Shown here: piece by piece, positions 27,498 to 34,970 of the stretch
Layout: each line of letters starts with the position of its first letter
How positions within the stretch are numbered: position 1 is the first letter of the stretch
Assembly (NCBI GenBank): GCA_002773795.1
Contig: PFAD01000006.1
Span: forward strand, 1-64,000
Direction: 5' to 3'
From: Chlamydiae bacterium CG10_big_fil_rev_8_21_14_0_10_42_34
GTDB lineage: Bacteria > Chlamydiota > Chlamydiia > Chlamydiales > SM23-39
Length of the DNA: 64,000 bases
Notes under the pieces: model-generated
Told to the model about the DNA's origin: nothing
Database searches by the model: none
What the model saw: only the letters and a program-made list of their open reading frames with translations
Translations under genes and position numbers: made by a program

Positions 27498-27788
27498 ATG
27501 GAAATCAAAAAGATATTTGGCCAAACACAAATTGAAAAAACTGAGCAAACCCCTGTTCAACCCCAAAAAGCAGGCACTGACGCCTACACCAAAAGTAGCA
27601 TTGCCAAAGTCCAAGACCTCTATGATCTCGATGTAACAGTTAAGACAAAGAGCAAACAGCCACTTAAACTTGATTCACATAGCTGCACTTGCAACTATAC
27701 CTGTGAAAATTGCAACCAAACAGATAATTGCAATCATTCGCATTACTGTGCAACAAACAACAGATGCGGTCATTCAGATAGCTGCTAG
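27498..27788 (+). CDS. lanA: Class I lanthipeptide precursor LanA with eight-Cys core
   Basis: This 96-residue peptide has the layout of a class I lanthipeptide precursor. The leader (about residues 1-58, no signal peptide) contains LYDLDVTVKTKSK at 41-53, closely like the FNLD box of epidermin-type leaders (LFNLDVKVNAKES). The C-terminal core, from about Ser60, has Cys at 63, 65, 69, 72, 78, 84, 90 and 96 and Ser/Thr at 60, 62, 64, 68, 75, 81, 86, 93 and 95. The last five Cys are exactly six residues apart and each interval has a Ser or Thr, mostly three residues before the next Cys, suiting ring formation. AGGAGAG precedes the ATG. It is divergent from lanCB and followed by a terminator. 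A metal-binding Cys/His peptide is the alternative. Confidence 0.85.
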   Translation: MEIKKIFGQTQIEKTEQTPVQPQKAGTDAYTKSSIAKVQDLYDLDVTVKTKSKQPLKLDSHSCTCNYTCENCNQTDNCNHSHYCATNNRCGHSDSC

Positions 27789-27799
27789 TTGACAGACAA

Positions 27800-27849
27800 A
27801 TATACACAAACTAACTCAAAAGTTGGTTTTTGAATTCATTTGTGTATAT
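27800..27849 (+). repeat. Inverted repeat after lanA
   Basis: ATATACACAAA (27800-27810) and TTTGTGTATAT (27839-27849) pair perfectly over 11 bp. The loop holds a second small AACT/AGTT pairing. It could protect the lanA mRNA end upstream of the terminator. Confidence 0.6.
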
Positions 27850-27852
27850 ATA

Positions 27853-27885
27853 AGCCGCCCTTCAATTGGGCGGCTATTTCACAGT
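27853..27885 (+). terminator. Intrinsic terminator of lanA
   Basis: AGCCGCCC pairs with GGGCGGCT around TTCAATT, followed by ATTTCACAGTTTTTCTTTT. The stem is GC-rich and lies 65 bases after the lanA stop codon. Confidence 0.7.
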
Positions 27886-27935
27886 TTTTCTTTTCACATT
27901 TAAGAACTTATGGTAGCCTATTCGTCTCACAAAAA

Positions 27936-28682
27936 ATGGATTTTATGCGCAGCCTAAATCCTTGGCCTATTTTTCCCTCCAACCTCGAGCCCCCCGTAGC
28001 ACGCTCCCTTAGCATCCAGTTTATCTTGCAAGGATTGATCGATTCATTCCTCTTACTCAAAGATTTACACCATGAAACCCTCGACAAAATACATAAATAC
28101 AACTTGCAAGATGGGATTGCCCATGTCTCTAAAAAATTAGAAAAGTTTCTCCTGTTTTCTTTAGAAAATCCGTTTATGCAAAAAAGTAGCACGCTCGACA
28201 AACTTTGCTTTTATTCAGAAATCTTGCTACAAGCGTCTCATATACGCGATAATGAAGTTCTTGTGATTTTAGAAAAAATGAGAAATGACATCTTGAAAGT
28301 AAGATCGAAAATGATCAGTTGGAAAAAAATGAGCGTAACTTTTGAAGAAGTTCGCACTGAATTTTTGGAACTATTTGCCAACATCTACTACCAATTACGC
28401 CAATTTTTTCACGCATTTTCCCCCTTTTTAAAAGAAGCCCGTTTCGATGAAAATGTATTAATCTACCTAGTTGAAAACAAAGCAAAGCTCAATTCGAATC
28501 TCGGCGAAAAGTGGGTAGATGATCTTTTAAAGAGTTTTTTCCCAGCAGGTCACGGTCAACTTCGCACAGCTATTTTTGAAGGCTTTACACGAAGAGGATT
28601 TACAACATTTCTCTCAAGTATAGAGCCGCTAATTGACGCGATCGAATGGGAGACGCCATGCCACCTTCCAGCGAAACATTAA
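27936..28682 (+). CDS. Hypothetical helical protein upstream of priA
   Basis: The 248-residue protein (MDFMRSLNPWPIFPSN start) is mostly helical with no motif I recognise. Stretches such as LIDSFLLLKDLHHETLDKI and VRTEFLELFANIYYQLRQFFHAF suggest amphipathic helices. The frame runs back to 27840, but that part overlaps the lanA terminator, so a start at 27936 or 27945 is more likely; no clear ribosome-binding site is seen. It overlaps the next gene by 25 bases and so belongs to a three- or four-gene operon with priA. A conserved chlamydial gene in this place is possible. Confidence 0.65.
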   Translation: MDFMRSLNPWPIFPSNLEPPVARSLSIQFILQGLIDSFLLLKDLHHETLDKIHKYNLQDGIAHVSKKLEKFLLFSLENPFMQKSSTLDKLCFYSEILLQASHIRDNEVLVILEKMRNDILKVRSKMISWKKMSVTFEEVRTEFLELFANIYYQLRQFFHAFSPFLKEARFDENVLIYLVENKAKLNSNLGEKWVDDLLKSFFPAGHGQLRTAIFEGFTRRGFTTFLSSIEPLIDAIEWETPCHLPAKH

Positions 28683-29434
28683 ACCTCCTTCTCGATCTTG
28701 TCCGTAAAGAGGGGCCGCATATTTTTGCATCCCCTGAAGATGCCGATTTCTTCCGAAAAACACTGATTAAAAAATCACTCGCACCAGTAATCCCGAAAGA
28801 GATCCCAAAAGCTGTTGCAAAACCTCCCATTGAAATCCAAGCTCCCCCCCCAGTTATCAAAGAATCAACGCCCGTTTTTAAGTCTGAGCCGGTTATCGCA
28901 AAAGCGGTTGAAAAAAAAGAGGTCGAAGAGCCTTTAAAAAAACCTGTTTTCATCGCGTCTACAATCAGAAACCTATTAGCTGTAGTTGCCCCTGAACTTG
29001 CCATCATCGATGAGATCCCAAGTGATGCAACGGCTCAAAAAATTGCCCAAAGGTGGAAAACCAAAAATCAAACCGCGCCGATCTCGATCTTGCTTTTGCA
29101 TGAACCGCCAGAGCAAAAAGCGCTTTTAGAACAAATTACAAAAGCGATCGACATCTACTTTGGCCCTGCAAAAATCGTCCACGCTGAAGGGATTGAAAAA
29201 GACAAGCAGTGGGAAGCTTTTTTATCCGTTGCCGAGCTAAAGATGATCATCGTTTGCGACTACACTCTATGGCAGCTCAATGGACTCATGCAGTTTTATA
29301 AAGAAACCCCTGCGCAAGGGATGCGAATGTTAGGAAATACTCCCCTCTTTTTGCTGCCTGACCTATCCCTTTATTTAAAAGATCCTCTATTGAAACGATC
29401 TCTTTGGAAGGCTTTGTGTCAGAAGTTTTCGTAG
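28658..29434 (+). CDS. Hypothetical protein with Pro/Lys-rich linker, upstream of priA
   Basis: The 258-residue protein has a short helical N-terminus, a low-complexity linker rich in Pro, Lys, Glu and Val (about residues 45-100), and a folded C-terminal domain with alternating beta strands and helices (ISILLLHEPPEQKALLEQI, KMIIVCDYTLWQLNGLM, TPLFLLPDLSLYL). I recognise no family. ATG 28658 has GGGAG five bases upstream. The gene overlaps both neighbours, so it is translated in the priA operon. A role in replication restart or DNA repair is possible from context only. Confidence 0.65.
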   Translation: MPPSSETLNLLLDLVRKEGPHIFASPEDADFFRKTLIKKSLAPVIPKEIPKAVAKPPIEIQAPPPVIKESTPVFKSEPVIAKAVEKKEVEEPLKKPVFIASTIRNLLAVVAPELAIIDEIPSDATAQKIAQRWKTKNQTAPISILLLHEPPEQKALLEQITKAIDIYFGPAKIVHAEGIEKDKQWEAFLSVAELKMIIVCDYTLWQLNGLMQFYKETPAQGMRMLGNTPLFLLPDLSLYLKDPLLKRSLWKALCQKFS

Positions 29435-31596
29435 AAGTTCTCCTCGATCAAAACTTAAAGCGCCCTTTAGACTACGTTGTTCCAGAGCAGTTTTGGGGCA
29501 AAATTGAAGTTGGGATGCGTGTTGAAGTTCCTTTAAAGTCGGTTTTTAAAAAAGGGACGATCGCTAAGATTAAACACACAACGAGCTGGCCCTCTGTAAA
29601 GCCCATTGCAAAAGTTATTTCAAAAGAAACAGAAATTCCAGAACCTTTATGGAAACTGGCTCAGTGGATGGCCAAGTACTATGCAGCTCCTTTGCAAAAG
29701 GTGCTCAAAAGCTTCATCCCTGTCAATATCCGTAAAGAGGTCAAACAAAAAACACAAATCTTTCTAAAAGTTGCAAAAACGCATAACGAATGCATCAAAG
29801 CCATTGAAGAACTTCGAATCAAAAATCCAAAACAGGCGCAAGTCCTAGAGGAGATTTTAAATTCGAGTAAGGGGATCTTTTTAACAGATCTCGAGGGCTC
29901 AAAAAGCTCTGTTACCACCCTCCTGAAGAAAAAATTCATCACCTCGCAAAGTATCACAACCGATGACGACCTTCTATTGGAAGAAGAATTTTTCAGAACA
30001 AGCCCAAAGACGCTCAATGACGAACAAGAGACGTGTCTCAATGCCATTGTCCAATCCATGCAAAAAAAACAATTTTCTGCCCACCTGATTTATGGGGTTA
30101 CTGGAAGCGGCAAGACAGAAGTCTACATGCAAGCCATCGCCCATGCGTTAGAGAAAAATCAATCGGCAATCATGCTAGTCCCTGAAGTTTCTTTAACTTC
30201 GCAAACAATTGAGCGGTTTAAGGCACGTTTTTCACAAAAAATTGCCATCTTGCACCACCGTCGCAGCCTCGGAGAGAGGACAACTGCTTGGGAAGACTTG
30301 AAAAGGGGCGATGCAAAACTTGTGATCGGCGCAAGATCTGCACTATTTTGCCCTGCACAAAACCTCGGACTCATCATCGTCGATGAAGAACACGACAGTT
30401 CCTATAAACAAAGCGACGAAATGCCCTGCTACCATGGACGTGACACAGCAGTCATGAGAGCCCATTTCGAAAATTGCGCAATCATTATGGGGAGTGCAAC
30501 CCCATCGATTGAATCGCGCTACAATGCCCAAGTGGGAAAATACCACTATCACGAGCTAAAAAAAAGGGCCACATCAGCGCTTTTGCCCAGTGTAAAAATC
30601 ATCGATATGAAAAGAGCCTTTGAACTCGCAGGAGGCTTCACCCACTTTTCAGATGAGCTCCTCAGAGGAATTAAAAAAAGGCTCCAAGAAGGAGAACAGA
30701 CCCTCCTTTTTCTCAATCGGCGTGGCTACCACCGAATGCAGACATGCGCCTCGTGTAGACACGTGATGAAATGTCCCCATTGCGATCTCTCTTTGACCTA
30801 TCATAAAGAAGCGCATCTTTTGCAGTGCCACCTGTGCGATTACAAACAAGTTGCACCGCGCAATTGCCCAAATTGCCAAAGCGCAGAATCTTTACAGTTC
30901 AAAGGATTTGGGACAGAACATGTCGAAAGGACGCTACATGCTATTTTCCCCGAAATCAGAACACTTCGGATGGATCGAGATACGACAACGAAAAAACATA
31001 GCCATGAAGATTTGTTCAAGCAATTTAGAGCCCATAAAGCAGATGTTTTGATCGGCACACAAATGATTGCTAAAGGGTTTCATTTCCCCTCTGTCACTCT
31101 TGTGGGCGTGCTCAACACCGACGCTACGCTTTGTATCCCCGACTTCAGATCGCCTGAACAGGTCTTTCAGCTCATCACCCAAGTTGCAGGAAGATCCGGG
31201 AGAGCGCAGCTTCCAGGAGAAGTGATTATTCAAACTTTTCTCCCCGATCATCCAACCATCCATTTGGCAGCAGCGCAAGATTACCCCGCATTCTTCAAGG
31301 CCGAAATTGAAGAAAGATCCACCTTTGGCTATCCCCCATTTTGCCATCTTATCAAACTCCTTTTCACCGATCTCGACCCGAAAGTAGCGCAAGAAAAAGC
31401 TGAAAAGGCCCGCTCATCGCTCAAACTAAAAGCTCCAACACAAGTTTTACCAGTGACTCCTTCGGGCCACGCCAAAGTAAAAGACCTCTATCGCTTCCAA
31501 TTTTTGATCAAAACAGATAAAATTGGCCCCATCATCGATCAACTTAAAAGTATCGAAGCAAAAATTGATGTAGACCCACTTTCGACGTTTTTTTAA
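29416..31596 (+). CDS. priA: Primosomal protein N' (replication restart helicase PriA)
   Basis: PriA recognises stalled forks and reloads the replicative helicase. The 726-residue protein has the N-terminal DNA-binding domain (LKRPLDYVVPE, GMRVEVPL), Walker A GVTGSGKTE, the DEEH box IIVDEEHDSSYKQ, and a zinc-binding insert with Cys pairs (CASC, CPHC, CHLC, CPNC), then FLNRRGY and VAGRSGRAQ. I chose the GTG at 29416 because GGAAGG lies four bases upstream; a TTG at 29404 is in frame. It overlaps the preceding gene by 19 bases and the following ATG by one base. From memory it matches C. trachomatis CT778. Confidence 0.95.
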   Translation: MSEVFVEVLLDQNLKRPLDYVVPEQFWGKIEVGMRVEVPLKSVFKKGTIAKIKHTTSWPSVKPIAKVISKETEIPEPLWKLAQWMAKYYAAPLQKVLKSFIPVNIRKEVKQKTQIFLKVAKTHNECIKAIEELRIKNPKQAQVLEEILNSSKGIFLTDLEGSKSSVTTLLKKKFITSQSITTDDDLLLEEEFFRTSPKTLNDEQETCLNAIVQSMQKKQFSAHLIYGVTGSGKTEVYMQAIAHALEKNQSAIMLVPEVSLTSQTIERFKARFSQKIAILHHRRSLGERTTAWEDLKRGDAKLVIGARSALFCPAQNLGLIIVDEEHDSSYKQSDEMPCYHGRDTAVMRAHFENCAIIMGSATPSIESRYNAQVGKYHYHELKKRATSALLPSVKIIDMKRAFELAGGFTHFSDELLRGIKKRLQEGEQTLLFLNRRGYHRMQTCASCRHVMKCPHCDLSLTYHKEAHLLQCHLCDYKQVAPRNCPNCQSAESLQFKGFGTEHVERTLHAIFPEIRTLRMDRDTTTKKHSHEDLFKQFRAHKADVLIGTQMIAKGFHFPSVTLVGVLNTDATLCIPDFRSPEQVFQLITQVAGRSGRAQLPGEVIIQTFLPDHPTIHLAAAQDYPAFFKAEIEERSTFGYPPFCHLIKLLFTDLDPKVAQEKAEKARSSLKLKAPTQVLPVTPSGHAKVKDLYRFQFLIKTDKIGPIIDQLKSIEAKIDVDPLSTFF

Positions 31597-32540
31597 TGAA
31601 AAATTGGATCTTTTCTCTCCTTTTTCTTCCCTTTATTCTTTCGGGGGCAAATCATGCGATCACTTATGAATATTACGGAAGATTTGGAGATGCGCTCCTC
31701 TCCTATTTACATGCAAAGTGGCTCTCTTACCAATATCAAATTCCGCTCCTTTACAAAACATTTGAATACTCCTCTGAACTCAAACTACACACGCGTGAAA
31801 TTTGGCTCGAAAAAGATGTGAAACACAACAATCGAACCCCCATTGTCTTACAAAATGAGGTCCTGGATCTGGATAGAACTGATCCCACAATGTTCATTTG
31901 CCCCTACTTTCCCGAAGTAGAGTGGGAGCTAAATCAAGCAAACTGGTCCTATTTTCAAGTCGAATGGAAAGATCCAAATTTTCGAAATCTCGCACAAAAA
32001 CTGATTGCACCTCAAAGTAAAATCGAAACGATTCATCCCCTCGAAAACACGATTAATATTGCCATTCATATCAGAGAAGGGGGGGGCTTTGACAGCGCTG
32101 GTACTCGACTCACATTCCCCTTGAAACTCCCCCCCTTTAGCTTCTACACCGAGAGTCTCAAAGAGATCTTGAGCCAATTTCCTAATCAAAGAGTCTACTG
32201 CCATCTATTTACCGACGCAAAAGATCCTTCCCAACTTGCCGATCAACTCAAAGCTGAAATCCCCTCGCAGTACTTCGTAAAGTTTGGCTATAGAAAATCC
32301 AATAGTCACAAGAAAAATGTCCTCGAGGATTTTTTCTCTTTTTTCAACTTCGATATCCTCATTCGTCCTGAATCGAATTTTAGTATCGTCCCCTCTCTTC
32401 TTCACGACTTTGCTATTGTTCGTTTTCCAACCGATGCTACCGTGATTGGCGAATCGGTCACAATCAATTCCGTCCAAACTCAAACCAACTACCATGTTTT
32501 GCAAAACTTGCTCAAAAGAGTAAGTAGATTTCACTACTAG
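31596..32540 (+). CDS. Secreted fucosyltransferase-like protein
   Basis: The 314-residue protein has a signal peptide (MKNWIFSLLFLPFILSGA). After it comes YYGRFGDALLSYLHAKWLSYQYQIPLLY, similar to the N-terminal GxxGNxLxxYxxAxxLA-type segment of GT11 and related fucosyltransferases. Further on HIREGGGFD resembles the GDP-fucose-binding HxRxGD motif, with GG instead of GD, and VYCHLFTDAKDP looks like the following nucleotide-sugar segment. The second half matches the usual order of these enzymes. A periplasmic location would be odd for a GDP-sugar enzyme, so it may be exported or have lost activity. The start overlaps the priA stop codon by one base. Confidence 0.55.
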   Translation: MKNWIFSLLFLPFILSGANHAITYEYYGRFGDALLSYLHAKWLSYQYQIPLLYKTFEYSSELKLHTREIWLEKDVKHNNRTPIVLQNEVLDLDRTDPTMFICPYFPEVEWELNQANWSYFQVEWKDPNFRNLAQKLIAPQSKIETIHPLENTINIAIHIREGGGFDSAGTRLTFPLKLPPFSFYTESLKEILSQFPNQRVYCHLFTDAKDPSQLADQLKAEIPSQYFVKFGYRKSNSHKKNVLEDFFSFFNFDILIRPESNFSIVPSLLHDFAIVRFPTDATVIGESVTINSVQTQTNYHVLQNLLKRVSRFHY

Positions 32541-32587
32541 CAATACTCCCCTTTTAATTATTGCCTATTTTTGGCAATGTATTGCCT

Positions 32588-33574
32588 ATGAAAATTCATG
32601 CTTTTGCTGCAAAAAATGCCAAAGAGCCTTTGGCTCCCTTTGCTTATGACGCGCCCCAATTAGATCCCTATGAAGTCCTTTTAAAAGTAACCCACTGCGG
32701 ACTTTGCCATAGCGATATCCACTTGATTGATGACGACTGGAAAAAATCTCAATATCCCCTCGTTCCGGGCCATGAAGTGATCGGAATCGTTGAAGAGCGA
32801 GGATCTCAAGTAAATGACCTAAAAATAGGCGATCGGGTGGGAGTCAGCTGGCTCCTGTCAGCTTGTCTAAATTGCGCAGTTTGCGAAACTGATGACACAA
32901 ATATTTGCCCGAATAAGAAGACGACCTGTAACGGCCATTTCGGCGGGTTTGCCGATTTTATGGTAGCCGATAGTAGATTTGCGTTTCCCATTCCAGATGG
33001 GCTCGACTCAGCTCATGCAGCGCCACTACTTTGCGCAGGTGCTACCGTCTACGCCCCGCTTAAGCGCTATTGCTCTGGGCAAACTTTAAGCGTAGCCATC
33101 ATTGGCATTGGAGGCTTAGGTCATCTCGCTCTACAGTTTGCAAAGGCGCTTGGATGTGGTGTGAGCGCAATTTCCCATAGCGCAAACAAGGAAATAGAGG
33201 CTAAATCTTTTGGTGCTGATCATTTTTTCACCCTCGATAACTGCCCCAAACAGTTTGATTTTATCCTGTCGACCGTACAAGCAGATCTTGAATGGGATAA
33301 AGTCATTTCACTACTGAAACCAAACGGGACTCTCTGCTTTGTGGGAAGACCTTTAAAACCAGCCACAATCGATACGGGGCAATTGATCTCATTTCAAAAA
33401 ACACTCACTGGCAGCTCTACAGCCAATAGGCCCGTCATGAAAGAGATGCTCTCGTTTGCTGCAAAACATCTCGTAAAACCTCAGATTGAGCTTTTCCCCT
33501 TAAAAGAGGTGAACAAAGCAATCGAAAGGGTCAAATCAAACCAAGCGCGCTACAGGATTGTTCTTGAAGTTTAA
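32588..33574 (+). CDS. Zinc-dependent alcohol/aldehyde dehydrogenase (cinnamyl-alcohol dehydrogenase branch)
   Basis: The 328-residue protein is a medium-chain dehydrogenase that interconverts alcohols and aldehydes with NAD(P)H. Catalytic zinc ligands lie in THCGLCHSD (Cys37) and GHE (His62, Glu63). The structural zinc lobe is seen in SACLNCAVCETDDTNICPN with four Cys. The nucleotide-binding motif is GIGGLGHLALQFAKALG. The layout matches the YahK/CAD subfamily, which favours NADPH and aldehydes. I chose ATG 32588; the frame runs back to a TTG at 32561. The last 39 bases overlap the convergent aroDE gene. Confidence 0.9.
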   Translation: MKIHAFAAKNAKEPLAPFAYDAPQLDPYEVLLKVTHCGLCHSDIHLIDDDWKKSQYPLVPGHEVIGIVEERGSQVNDLKIGDRVGVSWLLSACLNCAVCETDDTNICPNKKTTCNGHFGGFADFMVADSRFAFPIPDGLDSAHAAPLLCAGATVYAPLKRYCSGQTLSVAIIGIGGLGHLALQFAKALGCGVSAISHSANKEIEAKSFGADHFFTLDNCPKQFDFILSTVQADLEWDKVISLLKPNGTLCFVGRPLKPATIDTGQLISFQKTLTGSSTANRPVMKEMLSFAAKHLVKPQIELFPLKEVNKAIERVKSNQARYRIVLEV

Positions 33575-34909
33575 GGACCATGTAGCTTGTTGCAAAAGGG
33601 CCTGCTCAATAAACATCTCCTCGCCATAAACGCACTTACAGCCCTGCTTTTTTGCCCTTGCTAAAAGAGCGGTTTCTTTGGGGCTATATACCACATCCAT
33701 CACAAAAGTATTGGCAATGGGCATGATAGATATATCTTCCGGGATCGTATTGATCAAAATGTCATATCCTTGTAGCTCGTTTAATAAATAGGCGTCACAC
33801 CCAAGCTCTTTTCCGATTGTTTCACACCGGCTTTTTGTTCGGTTATAGATACTTACAATCGCCCCTCTTCTCTTAGCCTCAAAAGCAATAGCGCGCGCAG
33901 TTCCTCCTGCCCCAAGAATCGCTAACTGTTTGTTTTTAACTTGGGTGTGCTTTTCAAGAGCATTTAAGGCGCCCATTCCATCTGTATTGCTTCCCATTAC
34001 CTTTTCATGCCCAAACGTCACGGTATTTATCGATCCAATTTTTTTCGCATCCAAGGTCACTTCATCCATCTGTAAAAAGACAGCTTCTTTTAAAGGCATT
34101 GTCACACTCAGACCGCCAAAGGGAAGCTTTTTCACAAGTTGAAAAAATTCAGGAACCTCTTCACCCAGTAGTCTCAACTTCACATAAACAGCATTGTGAT
34201 CAAAGCGTGGATTGTGAAAAAGGTGTCCCTCACTTTTTTCTACGGGATCTCCAATGAGTGCATAGATGAGCGTTTGCTGGTTTAATTTACGATAGTGAAA
34301 CAGCTCATTGAGAGTTTGAAGACTATATCTACCCAAAGATCGGTCCTCAGTTAAACCTGCATAATCAAATGCATTGCCTACAATTTTACCCAAAATGCGC
34401 GAAGGGGCCCCATACTCCCCCATCGAAATGGCTGTAAAGGGGACTTTTACGCTCAAAGAAAAACTCATCAAGCGAAGCATATCAAGGGTTGATTGCGCTT
34501 GAAGGGCCAACTTGTAGAAAGAAAAGTGGGGATTGATCATCCCTTTTAAAAGAGCGTCTAAATCTAAAGGTGTTTTCTCAAAATCGTGGTAAGATCCAAT
34601 CAGTTTTACTTTGGGAAATTTCTTGGCAATTTTTTCGATAAATCTAGGATCTGTATCCGCTTCGATATCGAAATAATCGGGCAAATGCTCCAATAACTTT
34701 TCAATTTGCAAAAGCCGATCTTCTTCACTTATCTTTAAAGCTCCCCCCTGCTCTTTTTTTCTCAATGTGAAAATGACAGGACACTTGGGCCTTTTTGTAA
34801 GTGGGAAATGGTCGAGACGAAGCTCCACTATATCAGCCATATGGCTGACTTGATCGATCTCATCGGGATTTGTAACAGATGCGACAAGCATACCCATTTC
34901 TTGTACCAT
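33536..34909 (-). CDS. aroDE: Bifunctional 3-dehydroquinate dehydratase / shikimate dehydrogenase
   Basis: The 457-residue fusion carries out two successive steps of the shikimate pathway. Residues 1 to about 210 form a type I dehydroquinase (VELRLDHFP, VIFTLRKKEQGG, SYHDF with catalytic His, FYKLALQA with the Schiff-base Lys, SMGEYGAPSRI). The remainder is shikimate dehydrogenase (YALIGDPVEKSEGHLFHN, LSVTMPLKEAV with catalytic Lys, GSNTDGMGAL, ILGAGGTARAIAFEA, NRTKSR). This domain order is typical of chlamydial and plant enzymes. The start could be ATG 34909 or 34897 or 34891; no strong ribosome-binding site decides it. Its end overlaps the convergent dehydrogenase by 39 bases. Confidence 0.95.
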   Translation of the reverse strand: MVQEMGMLVASVTNPDEIDQVSHMADIVELRLDHFPLTKRPKCPVIFTLRKKEQGGALKISEEDRLLQIEKLLEHLPDYFDIEADTDPRFIEKIAKKFPKVKLIGSYHDFEKTPLDLDALLKGMINPHFSFYKLALQAQSTLDMLRLMSFSLSVKVPFTAISMGEYGAPSRILGKIVGNAFDYAGLTEDRSLGRYSLQTLNELFHYRKLNQQTLIYALIGDPVEKSEGHLFHNPRFDHNAVYVKLRLLGEEVPEFFQLVKKLPFGGLSVTMPLKEAVFLQMDEVTLDAKKIGSINTVTFGHEKVMGSNTDGMGALNALEKHTQVKNKQLAILGAGGTARAIAFEAKRRGAIVSIYNRTKSRCETIGKELGCDAYLLNELQGYDILINTIPEDISIMPIANTFVMDVVYSPKETALLARAKKQGCKCVYGEEMFIEQALLQQATWSLNFKNNPVARLV

Positions 34910-34970
34910 TTTTTTCTAATTGGCTGAAATACAAATATTTGGCATACATTTACCGTTTTTCTGGAGGAAT

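Noticed and set aside
27349-27636. 95-codon plus-strand ORF overlapping lanA
   Set aside because: It is in another frame, has no ribosome-binding site and covers the lan promoters; the lanA frame has AGGAGAG and the leader box.
27498-27788. LanA as a plain zinc-finger protein
   Set aside because: The YDLD leader box and adjacency to lanC-lanB outweigh the Cys/His richness, although metal binding is not excluded.
22964-27788. lan locus as a recent mobile element
   Set aside because: No transposase, integrase, direct repeats or att-like sites are seen, and base composition looks like the surroundings.
28600-29007. 135-codon minus-strand ORF
   Set aside because: It lies opposite two overlapping operon genes upstream of priA, has Ser/Gly low-complexity composition and no ribosome-binding site.
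30934-31392. 152-codon minus-strand ORF opposite priA
   Set aside because: priA motifs run through the whole stretch on the plus strand; the antisense frame has no family match.
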